Shown piece after piece: positions 8,290-16,721 of a stretch of 64,000 bases of DNA. Positions within the stretch are counted from its first letter, which is position 1, and every line of letters begins with the position of its first letter. The stretch covers positions 1-64,000 of the forward strand of contig NZ_BPQS01000002.1 of the NCBI RefSeq assembly GCF_022179385.1, written 5' to 3'. The position numbers were made by a program, and so were the translations under genes. The notes under the pieces are model-generated. The model had not been told where the DNA came from, made no database searches, and saw only the letters and a program-made list of their open reading frames with translations. Source of the DNA: Methylobacterium longum (GTDB lineage Bacteria; Pseudomonadota; Alphaproteobacteria; Rhizobiales; Beijerinckiaceae).

Positions 8290-9651
8290 TCACCGCCGCA
8301 ACCGGTTGCCGAGGACGAACCCGTAGAGCCCCATGAGGATGATGCCGACCCCGCCCTCGATGCCGACCAGCAGGTTGGTGACGCGGCCGGTCGGCTTCAG
8401 CCCGATCTCAGGCGGGTTCGCGGTCATCATGTTGAGCGCGCTGTAGCTCAGGAGGTCGAGGGGGTTGTAGGTCGGGCCGGCCTCCGGCCCCTCTGAGATG
8501 AACAGACCGCCGGTCAGACCGTAGAGGCCGGCGAAGAGCATGATCAGCAACGCGAACGCCCGGGCGATGCGCGACAGGCTCTCGCCGTAGTCGCACAGCC
8601 ACTCCACGAATCGGTCGGCCGTCCAGCGGTAGCCGTGCCGTAGCACCCCGGGCCCGTTCCGGTCGCTCACGGCCGTGCGAAACTGGCGCCCCGCATGGAA
8701 GCGGCCCATTCGGCGGCCGCGCTTGTAGGCCCAGCTCGCTGCATCGTGGCTGCCGATGCTCTTCCAGTTCTGTTCCAGGGCGAGGTAGCTCGCCTGTGCC
8801 GCCTCGTAGGTGCCGGCCACTTCCTCGCCGACGGCGCCGCCGAGCTGATCGACGCTCATCCGCGTGCCGTTCAGCCAAGCGCCGGCGAAACGGGCATGCC
8901 GCAGACGGCAGGTGCCGAGATTGAGTCGGACGAGGTCGGTGTCCGAGAGGTCGGCGCCGGAGAGGTCCGCGCCGTCGAGCTTTGCTCCGGTGAAGTTCGC
9001 CCCCCGCAGCCGCGAGCCCGCCAGCGTCGCCTTGGCGAGGCTCGCGCCGGCAAAATCCGCGTGGGTCAGGTTGGCGTCGGCAAGCTTGGCTTCGTCGAGC
9101 CGTGCGTCGCGGAACACGGTGTCGTCCGCATCCGCCCCGGAGAAATCGGCGCCCCAGAGGTCGGCGCCGGCGAAATCCGTCCCGTCGAGGAGGGCGCCCG
9201 ACAGGTCGGCGAAACGCATCGCGGCCTGCCCGAACCGTGCATCCTCCAGCATGGCCCCGGCGAACCTGACCTGACCCGCCACGATGCCCGTGAAGTCCGC
9301 TCCGGAGAGGTCGGCCTCGGAGAGGTCCGCCTCCTCCAGGATCGCGCCGACGAAGCGGGTCGAGCGCCCGACCGCGCCGGAAAGGTTGGCGCGGCGCAGA
9401 TTCGCGCCGGCGAGGTCGGCCTCCTCCATCCGGGCACGGGACAGGTCGGCCTCCGCGAGCGGCAGGCCGCCGGATTCGGGATCGACGGTGGCCCGATGCG
9501 CGGCGAGCACGTCGCGCGCAGCGCTCAGGCCCGACAAGTCGGATCCCGGGCCCCGGACGGGCGCTCCGGCGGCGATCCGATCGAGGAGGACGCGCAGTCG
9601 TGGGTCCGCCTGCGCGTCCGGCCGCGCATCGGGTGGGGTCGCCTGATCCAT
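8290..9651 (-). CDS. Pentapeptide-repeat membrane protein with C-terminal pore-loop (Ion_trans_2-like) region
   Basis: The product is 453 residues. Residues about 63-275 are some forty A(D/N)LXX-type pentapeptide repeats (for example ADLSGADFTG), which fold into a right-handed quadrilateral beta-helix. A linker with a Tyr/Trp-rich stretch follows (about 290-360). The C-terminus has two membrane helices, about 361-385 and 429-446. Between them lies a segment (402-420, SYSALNMMTANPPEIG) placed like the pore helix and filter of two-helix potassium channels, but without TxGYGD. The second helix is preceded by GIEGG, as in the LEG of Ion_trans_2 domains. It is thus a channel-like membrane protein with a soluble beta-helix domain. 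Ion flow is not shown. It stands alone, convergent to nothing, upstream of dnaB. Confidence 0.8.
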   Translation of the reverse strand: MDQATPPDARPDAQADPRLRVLLDRIAAGAPVRGPGSDLSGLSAARDVLAAHRATVDPESGGLPLAEADLSRARMEEADLAGANLRRANLSGAVGRSTRFVGAILEEADLSEADLSGADFTGIVAGQVRFAGAMLEDARFGQAAMRFADLSGALLDGTDFAGADLWGADFSGADADDTVFRDARLDEAKLADANLTHADFAGASLAKATLAGSRLRGANFTGAKLDGADLSGADLSDTDLVRLNLGTCRLRHARFAGAWLNGTRMSVDQLGGAVGEEVAGTYEAAQASYLALEQNWKSIGSHDAASWAYKRGRRMGRFHAGRQFRTAVSDRNGPGVLRHGYRWTADRFVEWLCDYGESLSRIARAFALLIMLFAGLYGLTGGLFISEGPEAGPTYNPLDLLSYSALNMMTANPPEIGLKPTGRVTNLLVGIEGGVGIILMGLYGFVLGNRLRR

Positions 9652-9696
9652 GGCCGATCCTTGCCGGAGCGCGCGCCCCGAAGCCAGCCGCTTCCC

Positions 9697-12015
9697 TCAG
9701 CCCGGGTGGGTCGAAGCCGTCACCCGTACGGTGATCGCCTTCGCGGCCGGTGTCTTGGATTGCTCGTCGTAGTGCCAGAGAGGAAGCAGCACGTTCAGCT
9801 CCGGATAATAGCCGCCGCAATTCCCCTCCGGGATGTCGTAGGCGATCACCCGGAGACCGCCGACACGCCGCGGCACCGCATCGTCCGCTTCCGTCTCAAC
9901 GTCGACGCTGGCGCCGTCGGCGAGCCCCAGGCGGGCGATGTCGCGGCGATTCATGAACAAGATGTCGCGGGTTCCCTTCACGCCGCGGAATCGATCGTCG
10001 TAGCCGTAGACCGTGGTGTTGAACTGGTCGTTTGACCGGAGGGTGATCAGGTCGAGCACGTTGGGCCCGGGCGGCGGCAGGTCCGGATCGGCCTCGAGAC
10101 CTTCCGGCACCGCGAAATTGGCCTTGCCGGTCTCCGTTTCCCACTTTCGGTCGCGGGCGCCCAGCGGCTTGGTGATCCCGCCCGGCTGGAACATCCGCCC
10201 ATTCAGGTCTTGGAAGACCGTCGGGTAGGTCGCCTCGATCGCGGAGCGCACGCGACCGTAATCGGCGACCCAGGCATCCCAGTCGATCCGCGGGTTCGGG
10301 GGCAGCGTCGCCTTGGCGATCTCCGCCACGATCCAAGGCTCGGAGCGCACATGCGGCCCGACCGGATCGGATACGCCCCGTGAGCCATGGAAGCGCGCCG
10401 TCGAATCCTCCATCGAGACCGCCTGCGGCCCGCTCGCCTGCCGGTCGATCTCGATGCGACCGAGGCAGGGCAGGATGTAGGCCACGGCCCCGTTCACGAG
10501 ATGCGAGCGGTTGAGCTTGGTCGAGATCTGCACGGTCAGGCGCTGGCGGCGCCACGCCGGCTCGATCCGGCCGGTATCGGGAACGGCGCGGAGGAAGTTG
10601 CCGCCCAGGCTTACGAAGGCCTTGACGCTGCCGTCGAGGACGCCCTCGCAGGTCTCGACGGTGTTGAGCCCCTTCTCGCGCGGCGGCTCGAAATCGTAGA
10701 GTTCCTTCAGCTTGTCGAGGGGCGCCAGCTCCGGCTTCTCGGTGATGCCGACGGTGCGCTGGCCTTGGACGTTCGAGTGGCCGCGCACCGGGCAGATGCC
10801 GGCGCCGGGCTTCCCGATATTGCCGCGCAGGAGCAGGAGGTTGACGAGCATCCGCACCGTCTCGGTGCCCTTGCGGTGCTGCGTCAGGCCCATCCCGTAG
10901 ATGCCGATCACCGCCTTGGCGCGGGCGTAGGCTCCTGCCGCCTCCTCGAGCGCCGTACGCGACAGGCCCGAGCGCCGCTCCAGCACCGCCCAGTCCTGCC
11001 CGTCGCAGAACCGGACGAACTCGTCGAAGCCATGCGTGTGCTCGGCGATGAAGGCATGGTCGAGCACGCCGTGCCGGCCGGCCGCCGTAGCCTCCCGGTC
11101 CAAGGCGAACAGGGCCTTGCACAGGCCGGTGATCGCCGCGAGGTCACCACCGGCCTTCACCTGATGGTACTGCGTGGAGATCCGGGTGGAGGAGCGCGTC
11201 AGCATCTCCACGGGTGATTGCGGATCGGTGAAGCGCTCTAGGCCGCGCTCGCGCAACGGGTTGAAGGTGATGATCTGCGCCCCCCGGCGCCGGGCCTCCT
11301 GAAGGGGGTGCAGCATCCGGGGTGCGTTCGAGCCGACATTCTGTCCGAAGAAGAAGATCAGGTCGGTGGTCTCGAAATCCTCCAGAAGAACCGTGCCCAC
11401 GGGAGCGCCGATCGATTGCGGCAGCGCCACGGAGGTCGGCTCGTGGCACATGTTCGAGGAGTCCGGCAGGTTGTTGTTGCCGTAGAGCCGCGCCATCAGG
11501 GCCCACATATAGCTGGTTTCGAGGGAAGCCCGACCGGACGCGTAGAAGACCGTCGATTTCGGGTCCTCCGCGCGCAACGCCTTCAGCTCTCGCCCGATCT
11601 CTCCGATGGCCTCCGACCAGGAAACCGGCCGGTAGCGATCGCTGGCGGGATCGTAGCGCATCGGATGGGTGAGGCGGCCCTGCTCCTCCAGGGCGTAATC
11701 GCTCCACGAGAGCAGCTCCGTGACGGTGTGCTCAGCGAAGAAATCCGTTGTCGCGCGGCGCCGGGTTTGCTCCCAGGCAGTCGCCTTCGCGCCGTTCTCG
11801 CAATACTCGAAGGCCAGGGGCTTGGCAGGCTTGGCCCAGGCGCAGGACGTGCACATGTAACCGTCCGGCTTGTTCTGCTTCAGCAGCATCGCCGAGCCGG
11901 TAACCGGTACGCCCTCGCGGGTCAGGATCTCGACGAGGGATCGCGCCGAACCCCAGCCGCCGGCCGGGCCATCGTAGGGCTCGATCCGTACCTCACCGGT
12001 TTCTTGCTCGGCCAT
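9697..12015 (-). CDS. FdhF/YdeP-family molybdopterin oxidoreductase
   Basis: The product is 772 residues of the molybdopterin-guanine-dinucleotide oxidoreductase superfamily, closest in layout to E. coli YdeP and to the formate-dehydrogenase-like FDH4A type of methylobacteria. The N-terminus has cysteines at C55, C58 and C72 (MCTSCAWAK, EYCENGAK), fewer than the usual four-ligand 4Fe-4S set. The molybdenum-region motif is PDSSNMCHEPTSVAL, with C190 at the expected Cys/Sec position. Cofactor-binding blocks FFGQNVGSNAPRMLHPLQ, ICPVRGHSNVQG and a C-terminal domain (LRSNDQFNTTVYGYDDRFRG) follow. No Tat signal is seen, so it is cytoplasmic. A role in formate oxidation or in acid/oxidative stress is possible. 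No fdhD or accessory subunit lies beside it. Confidence 0.85.
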   Translation of the reverse strand: MAEQETGEVRIEPYDGPAGGWGSARSLVEILTREGVPVTGSAMLLKQNKPDGYMCTSCAWAKPAKPLAFEYCENGAKATAWEQTRRRATTDFFAEHTVTELLSWSDYALEEQGRLTHPMRYDPASDRYRPVSWSEAIGEIGRELKALRAEDPKSTVFYASGRASLETSYMWALMARLYGNNNLPDSSNMCHEPTSVALPQSIGAPVGTVLLEDFETTDLIFFFGQNVGSNAPRMLHPLQEARRRGAQIITFNPLRERGLERFTDPQSPVEMLTRSSTRISTQYHQVKAGGDLAAITGLCKALFALDREATAAGRHGVLDHAFIAEHTHGFDEFVRFCDGQDWAVLERRSGLSRTALEEAAGAYARAKAVIGIYGMGLTQHRKGTETVRMLVNLLLLRGNIGKPGAGICPVRGHSNVQGQRTVGITEKPELAPLDKLKELYDFEPPREKGLNTVETCEGVLDGSVKAFVSLGGNFLRAVPDTGRIEPAWRRQRLTVQISTKLNRSHLVNGAVAYILPCLGRIEIDRQASGPQAVSMEDSTARFHGSRGVSDPVGPHVRSEPWIVAEIAKATLPPNPRIDWDAWVADYGRVRSAIEATYPTVFQDLNGRMFQPGGITKPLGARDRKWETETGKANFAVPEGLEADPDLPPPGPNVLDLITLRSNDQFNTTVYGYDDRFRGVKGTRDILFMNRRDIARLGLADGASVDVETEADDAVPRRVGGLRVIAYDIPEGNCGGYYPELNVLLPLWHYDEQSKTPAAKAITVRVTASTHPG

Positions 12016-12173
12016 GCTGCCCTCCCACCCAGCGCGTCAGGCACCGGATGAAGGGAACGCGCGAGGCAGGGTTGGGATCACGGGCGCGTCACTGCGACCT
12101 CGGCCGGCTTCCTTCTCCGTCGAACGAGATCTAACATGTCGACTCGTGAACGGAGCCAAACCCGGAGCGGATC

Positions 12174-12347
12174 ATGGCGAGCGTCGACGTCGAGATGGTG
12201 AAGTGTGCCTGCCAGGACTGCGTCTGCGTGATTCCGGTCGCCAAGGCGGTGTCCCGGGACGGCAAGGCTTATTGCTGCGACTCCTGCGCCGAGGGGCATA
12301 AGGATCATCCCGGCTGCGATCATGCCGGCTGCGCCTGCCACGGCTGA
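12174..12347 (+). CDS. Bacterial metallothionein (SmtA/BmtA type)
   Basis: This 57-residue protein starts at the ATG at 12174 with a CGGAG ribosome site 7 bases upstream. It has ten cysteines (11, 13, 16, 18, 34, 35, 38, 48, 53, 55) and four histidines (42, 45, 50, 56). The patterns CACQDCVC, DGKAYCCDSCAEGH and GCDHAGCACHG match the family of small zinc-, copper- or cadmium-binding metallothioneins; cyanobacterial SmtA has 56 residues. It buffers metal in the cytosol. It is divergent from the FdhF/YdeP gene across 158 bases. No SmtB-type operator is obvious, so regulation is unknown. It is easily missed because of its size. Confidence 0.92.
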   Translation: MASVDVEMVKCACQDCVCVIPVAKAVSRDGKAYCCDSCAEGHKDHPGCDHAGCACHG

Positions 12348-12366
12348 GACTGCCTGAGCGCCGGAT

Positions 12367-12387
12367 CCGCGCGGCGGCGCCGCGCGG
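12367..12387. terminator. GC-only hairpin between convergent genes
   Basis: A perfect 9-bp inverted repeat (CCGCGCGGC / GCCGCGCGG, loop GGC) lies 20 bases past the metallothionein stop and 28 bases past the stop of the convergent MTH1187-type gene. It has no T-run. Its position fits a two-way transcription barrier. Confidence 0.45.
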
Positions 12388-12414
12388 CCCGTCGGGCAGG
12401 GTCGGCGCGCCGGC

Positions 12415-12702
12415 TCAGGATACGGCGGCCAGCTTGTCGGCCATGGACTGATCCTTGTCGCGGCGCGTCGAGAAGATCAGCGTGAAGAAGGTCCGTTGGA
12501 CACCCAACTCGGCGAGCCGCGCTTCACACCGCTCCGCGAGCGCGCAGATCTCCGCGAGTTCGCCGTCGATGTTGGTCCCGTTGGGATGCATCGTGGCCGA
12601 CAGGCCGCTCGCTTCGATGAGCGCCTTGATCTCCCGCACGTAGGGCGAGACCGACGGACCGACGCCCATCGGGACGATGCACAGATCGGCCGATACCTTC
12701 AT
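12415..12702 (-). CDS. MTH1187/YkoF-like thiamine-binding protein (DUF77)
   Basis: The product is 95 residues of the MTH1187 family (YqgV in Bacillus): small ferredoxin-like proteins that bind thiamine or related ligands and assemble as tetramers. Conserved features are the start MKVSADLCIVPMGVGPSVSPYV, a central SATMHPNGTNIDGE and a C-terminal RTFFTLIFSTRRDKD. Length is normal. The ribosome site (AGG about 9 bases upstream) is weak. No TPP-riboswitch-like sequence is seen upstream. The gene is alone on the minus strand. Confidence 0.85.
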   Translation of the reverse strand: MKVSADLCIVPMGVGPSVSPYVREIKALIEASGLSATMHPNGTNIDGELAEICALAERCEARLAELGVQRTFFTLIFSTRRDKDQSMADKLAAVS

Positions 12703-13238
12703 GATGTTTGCCTGATTTGGGGCGCGCGTCGGCGCGGAATAGGTATGGGGTTCGTTCCCGCGCGGTCTGATGACATCGCGCCGGGTTCCGACATTCTAAC
12801 ACTTCGCGAAGGCACGGCGCACCGGCTGACGGACCATCGTCTCCGACAGTTCTCCGGGTCCGTATCGCCCCGGCGTGCCCGAACCTGGAGCAGCGCCCGG
12901 AGACGATCGTGCTCCGATATCCGTGCCTTCGGAGGCTGCAATCCGGGTTCGCCCGCGGCGCTCCGGGACGTTCGCGGAGATCATCCGGTGTGTCGCATGG
13001 TCTCGGAAAAGGGACCTGCTCACGTCTCTGACCCTGCTCGAGCGTGCGGCTGAAGCCGAGCGCCGCCGCGTCACGGCTGTGACGGCAGCCCACGCGTCAT
13101 CCGGAGCCGTGGCCCGAGGCGGTTACGGAGGGCGTCGAAGTACAAGTTTGTCCGCTGGAACTCCCGGCACCGCCGGCCGACAATGTCCGGAGACCGCGTG
13201 GCTGGCTGCAGGTGGGCCCGCGCCTGGGAGGCTCCAAT
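12703..13238. other. Intergenic region without a convincing gene
   Basis: About 535 bases between divergent genes. Open frames on both strands lack ribosome sites and known motifs. It should contain the promoters of the MTH1187-type gene and of the carboxymuconolactone-decarboxylase-like gene. No RNA or repeat was recognised. Confidence 0.45.
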
Positions 13239-13898
13239 ATGGGCATTCGCGATGCCGGCGGTCGTGCGGCAGTGGCCATTCTCGCGGCCGCGGGAGGTTG
13301 GCTGATCGCGCAGACCTCCTGGGGGACCCCTGGTCACGAGCCGCGATTTCCGCAACTGACCCTCGAGACGCTTTCGCCCGCTCAGCGGCCGCTGGGCGAG
13401 AAGATCATGAAGATCTCCAGCGTCGGCCTCGCCGGCCCCTACAATCCGATGATCCGCAGCCCCGAGATGGCGCAGCGGATGTACGACCTTCTCGATTATC
13501 TGCGCTGGCACACCTCCGTGCCGACCCGGCTGAACGAATTCGCGATCCTGATCCAGGGACGCCTCTGGCGCTCGCAGGTTGAGTGGTACGCGCATTACCC
13601 GCTTGCGATCAAAGCCGGCCTCTCCGAACAGGTCGCCGCCGACCTCAAGGCCAACAGGCGGCCCGATGGCATGAAGCCGGACGAGGCCGCGGTATACGAT
13701 TTCTGCATGGAGCTTTCCACGCAGCACAAGGTCTCGGACGAGACCTTCGCCCGCGCGCAACAGGTCCTCGGCGAACAGGGAGTGGTCGACCTGACTGCGC
13801 TGACCGGAACCTACGTGACCGTGGCCATGCTGCTGAGCATGGCCGAAGAAGGCGTGCCACCCGGCAAGGAGCCGCCGTTCAGGGCCGGGGAGCCCTGA
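13239..13898 (+). CDS. Carboxymuconolactone decarboxylase/AhpD-like family protein, exported or anchored
   Basis: The product is 219 residues from the ATG at 13239, chosen for the GGGAGG ribosome site 6-7 bases upstream; a GTG at 13212 has none. The first 25 residues form a hydrophobic signal or anchor segment (AVAILAAAGGWLIAQTSWG). The rest is an all-alpha CMD domain. It includes NEFAILIQGRLWRSQVEWYAHYPLAIKAGLS, the segment equivalent to the AhpD active-site region, but without the CxxC pair, so peroxidoredoxin activity is unlikely. A periplasmic decarboxylase or lyase-type role is possible. It is monocistronic as far as visible. Confidence 0.8.
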   Translation: MGIRDAGGRAAVAILAAAGGWLIAQTSWGTPGHEPRFPQLTLETLSPAQRPLGEKIMKISSVGLAGPYNPMIRSPEMAQRMYDLLDYLRWHTSVPTRLNEFAILIQGRLWRSQVEWYAHYPLAIKAGLSEQVAADLKANRRPDGMKPDEAAVYDFCMELSTQHKVSDETFARAQQVLGEQGVVDLTALTGTYVTVAMLLSMAEEGVPPGKEPPFRAGEP

Positions 13899-13939
13899 GG
13901 CCCCGTTTCATGCCCGCCGACGTCCTCCCGGGATCCTGA

Positions 13940-14203
13940 CTATGCCAGGGCTGGCTGGAGATTGATCTGGGGCGCTGCGGGCAGGGACTCCTCCAAGGGC
14001 GCAGACCCCGCGCCTTCGGCGATCCCGATCAGGTCGGCTTCCGTCAGAACGGCGCCGTCCGGGCCGACCACCGTTATGTCCCGGCGTTCGGCGGCCACGA
14101 AGTCACGCATCTTCCGCAAAGCCCAGTCGGCGGTCGGGCAATTGTAAGTGACGGTGCCGTGCGCTGTGGAGCCCCGGACGACGTAGAGCCGGCGCGCGAC
14201 CAT
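13940..14203 (-). CDS. Hypothetical small protein (87 aa)
   Basis: An 87-residue soluble protein without signal or membrane segment. It starts VARRLYVVRGSTAHGTVTYNC and has a beta-strand pattern DITVVGPDGAVLTEADLIG, with an acidic, Ala/Pro-rich tail. I recognise no family. The ATG at 14203 overlaps the stop of the upstream 76-residue gene (TGATG), so the two are translationally coupled and probably work together. Confidence 0.6.
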   Translation of the reverse strand: MVARRLYVVRGSTAHGTVTYNCPTADWALRKMRDFVAAERRDITVVGPDGAVLTEADLIGIAEGAGSAPLEESLPAAPQINLQPALA

Positions 14204-14433
14204 CAGACCTCCACCCCCGCGGCACCGAGAATGGCGCGCCGTTTCAAAATACCGATCCGGTGCGTGCGAATGGCATGCTCCAGCTCGACCACCCCGGCGC
14301 AGTCCTTCTCGCGCAGGATCTGGAGCGCGCTGGCAAGCGCCGCCACGACCTGCTCATCGACCAGGATGCTGAGGGCGATCCTGCAGCGAAGGCGCTCGCA
14401 GGAGCAGTCCGTGCTTTCACTTGGATCCGGCAT
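14203..14433 (-). CDS. Hypothetical small protein (76 aa)
   Basis: A 76-residue, mostly helical protein. It starts MPDPSESTDCSCERLRCRIA, with a CxC and further Cys at 17 close to the N-terminus, then a long helix region (about 18-70) ending ILKRRAILGAAG. The Cys cluster (C10, C12, C17) and C45 might bind metal, but there is no clear pattern. The stop overlaps the start of the next gene by one base, so they form an operon. Unknown function. Confidence 0.5.
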   Translation of the reverse strand: MPDPSESTDCSCERLRCRIALSILVDEQVVAALASALQILREKDCAGVVELEHAIRTHRIGILKRRAILGAAGVEV

Positions 14434-15079
14434 GTCACCCTAACAGCGCAGCTGCATTCTGGTTCGCGGCAGGCTTGGCATCCGACACGGATTTTGGTCG
14501 TGCGTGATCTTCGGTCGTGACGATGAACGCCGCATCGGTGCGCGTCCGTCGAGGAGCCGGAGCGCCTTGAATCGAGCTGGGTCGATTCGGCTGTCGCCTC
14601 GGAACGGCGAAATCCGCGTTTCCCGCGGGGCAAGGCTTTCAGACCCTCCGTGACCGGCGCGGGCCGTCCGACTGCAGAGGTCGGTTCGGTTCGACGCGCT
14701 GACGCGGTCGCCATTCCCCACCAATCGGACCGCCATATTCCGAAGTCGGCGCGTGCCGGTTCCGGTCAGTGGATGACCGGGGGGTCGAGCGTCGCTCTGG
14801 TTTCCTACGCGGGGCACCCAGACGACGGGCACGGGCCGCAGCGCTGGTCGGCTTCCATGCTGCCACCGCATCCAGTCATGCGTTACCAGTCAGGGGTTCC
14901 ATCATTGTAGAAATGATGGAACCCCTGACTGGATGATGATCGTTCGTCGGTCGAAAACGACATGTCGGGATGACCAAGATCGTTGCCGAAAGATCGGGTT
15001 CAGCACGCTGGCGAAACCTGACTGACCCTCCGATTTCAGGTTGCAGTAGCTTCGGTGGCGCTTCTCTACCGTTTCCGGA
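14434..15079. other. Long non-coding interval with a 21-bp palindrome
   Basis: About 645 bases hold no gene I can support. Frames on both strands (for example plus 14650-14910) have no ribosome site and no family signal. The interval contains the palindrome at 14886-14932 and further copies of its CATCCAGTCA end segment just to the left. The left part should carry the promoter of the two small unknown genes. Confidence 0.5.
14886..14932. repeat. Perfect 21-bp inverted repeat with 5-base loop
   Basis: The arms 14886-14906 and 14912-14932 are exactly complementary, with loop GTAGA. The arm begins CCAGTCAGGGG and ends ATCATT, and is less GC-rich than its surroundings. No T-run follows on either strand. 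It lies 148 bases past the stop of the minus-strand binding-protein gene. It could be a terminator, an mRNA-stabilising hairpin, or a dispersed palindromic element. Confidence 0.85.
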
Positions 15080-16294
15080 TCAACGCTTCACCAAGGCGCA
15101 GGTGCTCTCGGACAGCGGCTGGAACGCCTGGTCGCCGGGGATGGTCTTCAGGATCTTGTAGAAGTCCCACGGTCCTTTCGACTCCGACGGTGTCTTCACC
15201 TGCGCGAGGTACATGTCGTGGACCATGCGGCCATCCTCGCGGAGCTTGGCGTTGCGGGCGAAACCGTCTTGGATCGGCAATTCGCGCATCTTGGCCATAA
15301 CCTGCACGCCGTCGTCCGTGCCGGCGGCTTCGGCCGCTCTCAGGAAGTGGAGCACGGCTGAATAATCACCGGCCTGCACCATGGTCGGCATCCGGCCGTC
15401 CATCCGCTCGCCGTAGCGTCGTGCGAAGGCGCGGGTCTGCTCATCCATGTCCCAGTAGAAGCCCGTCGTCAGGACCATGCCCTGAGCCGCCGGCAGACCG
15501 ACGGAATAGATATCGGTCAGGAAGATGTTCAGGCCACCCAGCATCTGGCCGCCCTGCAGGATTCCGAACTCCCCCGCCTGCTTGATCGTGTTGATCGTGT
15601 CGGCGCCTGCGTTGGCCATGCCGATGATCTTGGCGCCTGAACCCTGCGCCTGCAGCAGGTGGGACGAGAAATCGGGGTTCGGAAATGGGTGCTTGACGGA
15701 GCCCAGCACCTTGCCCCCCTTGGCCTTCACGACACGGGTGACCTGCGCCTCCAGGTCATGCCCGAACGTGTAGTCGGCGGTGATGAAGAACCACGTGTTC
15801 TTCGGGTCGTCCGCGAGCGCCGAGGCTGTGCCGGCCGCCAGCGAGTAGGTGTCCCAGGTCCAGTGCGCGCCCGTCGGCGAGCAGGAAGCGTTGGTCAGCG
15901 CCATGGAGCCGGCGCCGGAGTTGATGTCGATCTTGCCCTTCGCCCGTGCCACCTCGCGCACCGCCAGGCCTGCGACCGAAGAATTCGTGTCGAAGATCGC
16001 GTCGACCCCTTCGGTGTCGAACCAGCGGCGTGCGATCGACGAGGCGATATCGGCTTTGTTCTGGTGATCGGCGAAAATCAGCTCGACCTTGCGACCGTTG
16101 ATCTCGCGACCGAAATCTTCCACTGCGAGCTGCGCCGCCGTGACGGATCCTTTGCCGGCGAGGTCCGAATAGACGCCGGACATGTCGGTCAGGACGCCGA
16201 TCTTGATCCCGCCATCGGCGAATTGGGCTGACGCCGGTGCGACGGCAAGGAAGGCCGCGCTCAGGGCAGCGGCGGCGAGTGTCCGGCACGTCAT
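15080..16294 (-). CDS. ABC-transporter substrate-binding protein, branched-chain amino acid/amide type
   Basis: A 404-residue periplasmic binding protein of the LivJ-like family (Peripla_BP_6). The signal peptide ends near residue 23 (APASA/QFADGG). The mature protein starts IKIGVLTDMSGVYSDLAGKG, the usual first strand, with GINAG-like ligand loops such as DINSGAGSMALTNASC. Members bind branched-chain amino acids, amides or aromatic acids. No permease or ATPase gene lies nearby, so the transporter must be encoded elsewhere or the protein acts as a sensor. It follows YciI- and muconolactone-isomerase-like genes on the same strand after a 120-base gap, suggesting a link to aromatic or organic-acid use. 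Confidence 0.9.
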   Translation of the reverse strand: MTCRTLAAAALSAAFLAVAPASAQFADGGIKIGVLTDMSGVYSDLAGKGSVTAAQLAVEDFGREINGRKVELIFADHQNKADIASSIARRWFDTEGVDAIFDTNSSVAGLAVREVARAKGKIDINSGAGSMALTNASCSPTGAHWTWDTYSLAAGTASALADDPKNTWFFITADYTFGHDLEAQVTRVVKAKGGKVLGSVKHPFPNPDFSSHLLQAQGSGAKIIGMANAGADTINTIKQAGEFGILQGGQMLGGLNIFLTDIYSVGLPAAQGMVLTTGFYWDMDEQTRAFARRYGERMDGRMPTMVQAGDYSAVLHFLRAAEAAGTDDGVQVMAKMRELPIQDGFARNAKLREDGRMVHDMYLAQVKTPSESKGPWDFYKILKTIPGDQAFQPLSESTCALVKR

Positions 16295-16414
16295 CGGGTA
16301 CCTCCCATGTTCATCGTTCTCACCGTGGACATCCGCCCGGTGACCGATGGGCCGCGTCGGCGTCGTCCCGGATCGGCCGGCCCAGGGCCGAAGCCGCGCT
16401 CGCGCAGTCGGTGA

Positions 16415-16711
16415 TCAGAGATAGCTGCGGCCGTCGAGATAGGCCTTGCGCCAGCGCCTGATCTCGACCCGTTCGAACAGTCCGACCACGTGGAACGGGT
16501 CCGCCTGGATGAGCGCCTCGGCCTCGGCGCGCGTCTCGACATCGACCACGTACAGGCCGCCGCCCGCATCGCTGCCGTCGTCGTTCAGCTTGGCGCCGCA
16601 CGCCAGGAGCCGGTCGCGGATCCTGTCGAGGTAGACGAGGTGCTCGGCGCGATGGGCCTTGCGCAGGTCCAGGCTGCCGGCCTTGTCGAAGGTTTCGATC
16701 ATGTAGGGCAT
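16415..16711 (-). CDS. YciI-family protein
   Basis: A 98-residue ferredoxin-like (dimeric alpha/beta barrel) protein of the YciI/YCII group. It starts MPYMIETFDKAGSLDLRKAHRAEHLVYLD and has the conserved FHVVGLFERVEIRRW near the end (PF in DPFHVVGLF). The His-Asp pair expected for YciI-like chemistry is represented by H20/H24 and D28, but the function of the family is poorly known. It is 10 bases from the upstream isomerase-like gene and forms an operon with it. Confidence 0.82.
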   Translation of the reverse strand: MPYMIETFDKAGSLDLRKAHRAEHLVYLDRIRDRLLACGAKLNDDGSDAGGGLYVVDVETRAEAEALIQADPFHVVGLFERVEIRRWRKAYLDGRSYL

Positions 16712-16721
16712 GGCGCGCCTG

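Noticed and set aside
6263..8326. Plus-strand open frame of 687 codons
   Set aside because: Antisense to dnaB, whose family motifs are all in the other strand.
12703..12850. TPP riboswitch before the thiamine-binding protein
   Set aside because: No CTGAGA or ACCTGATC-type core was found upstream.
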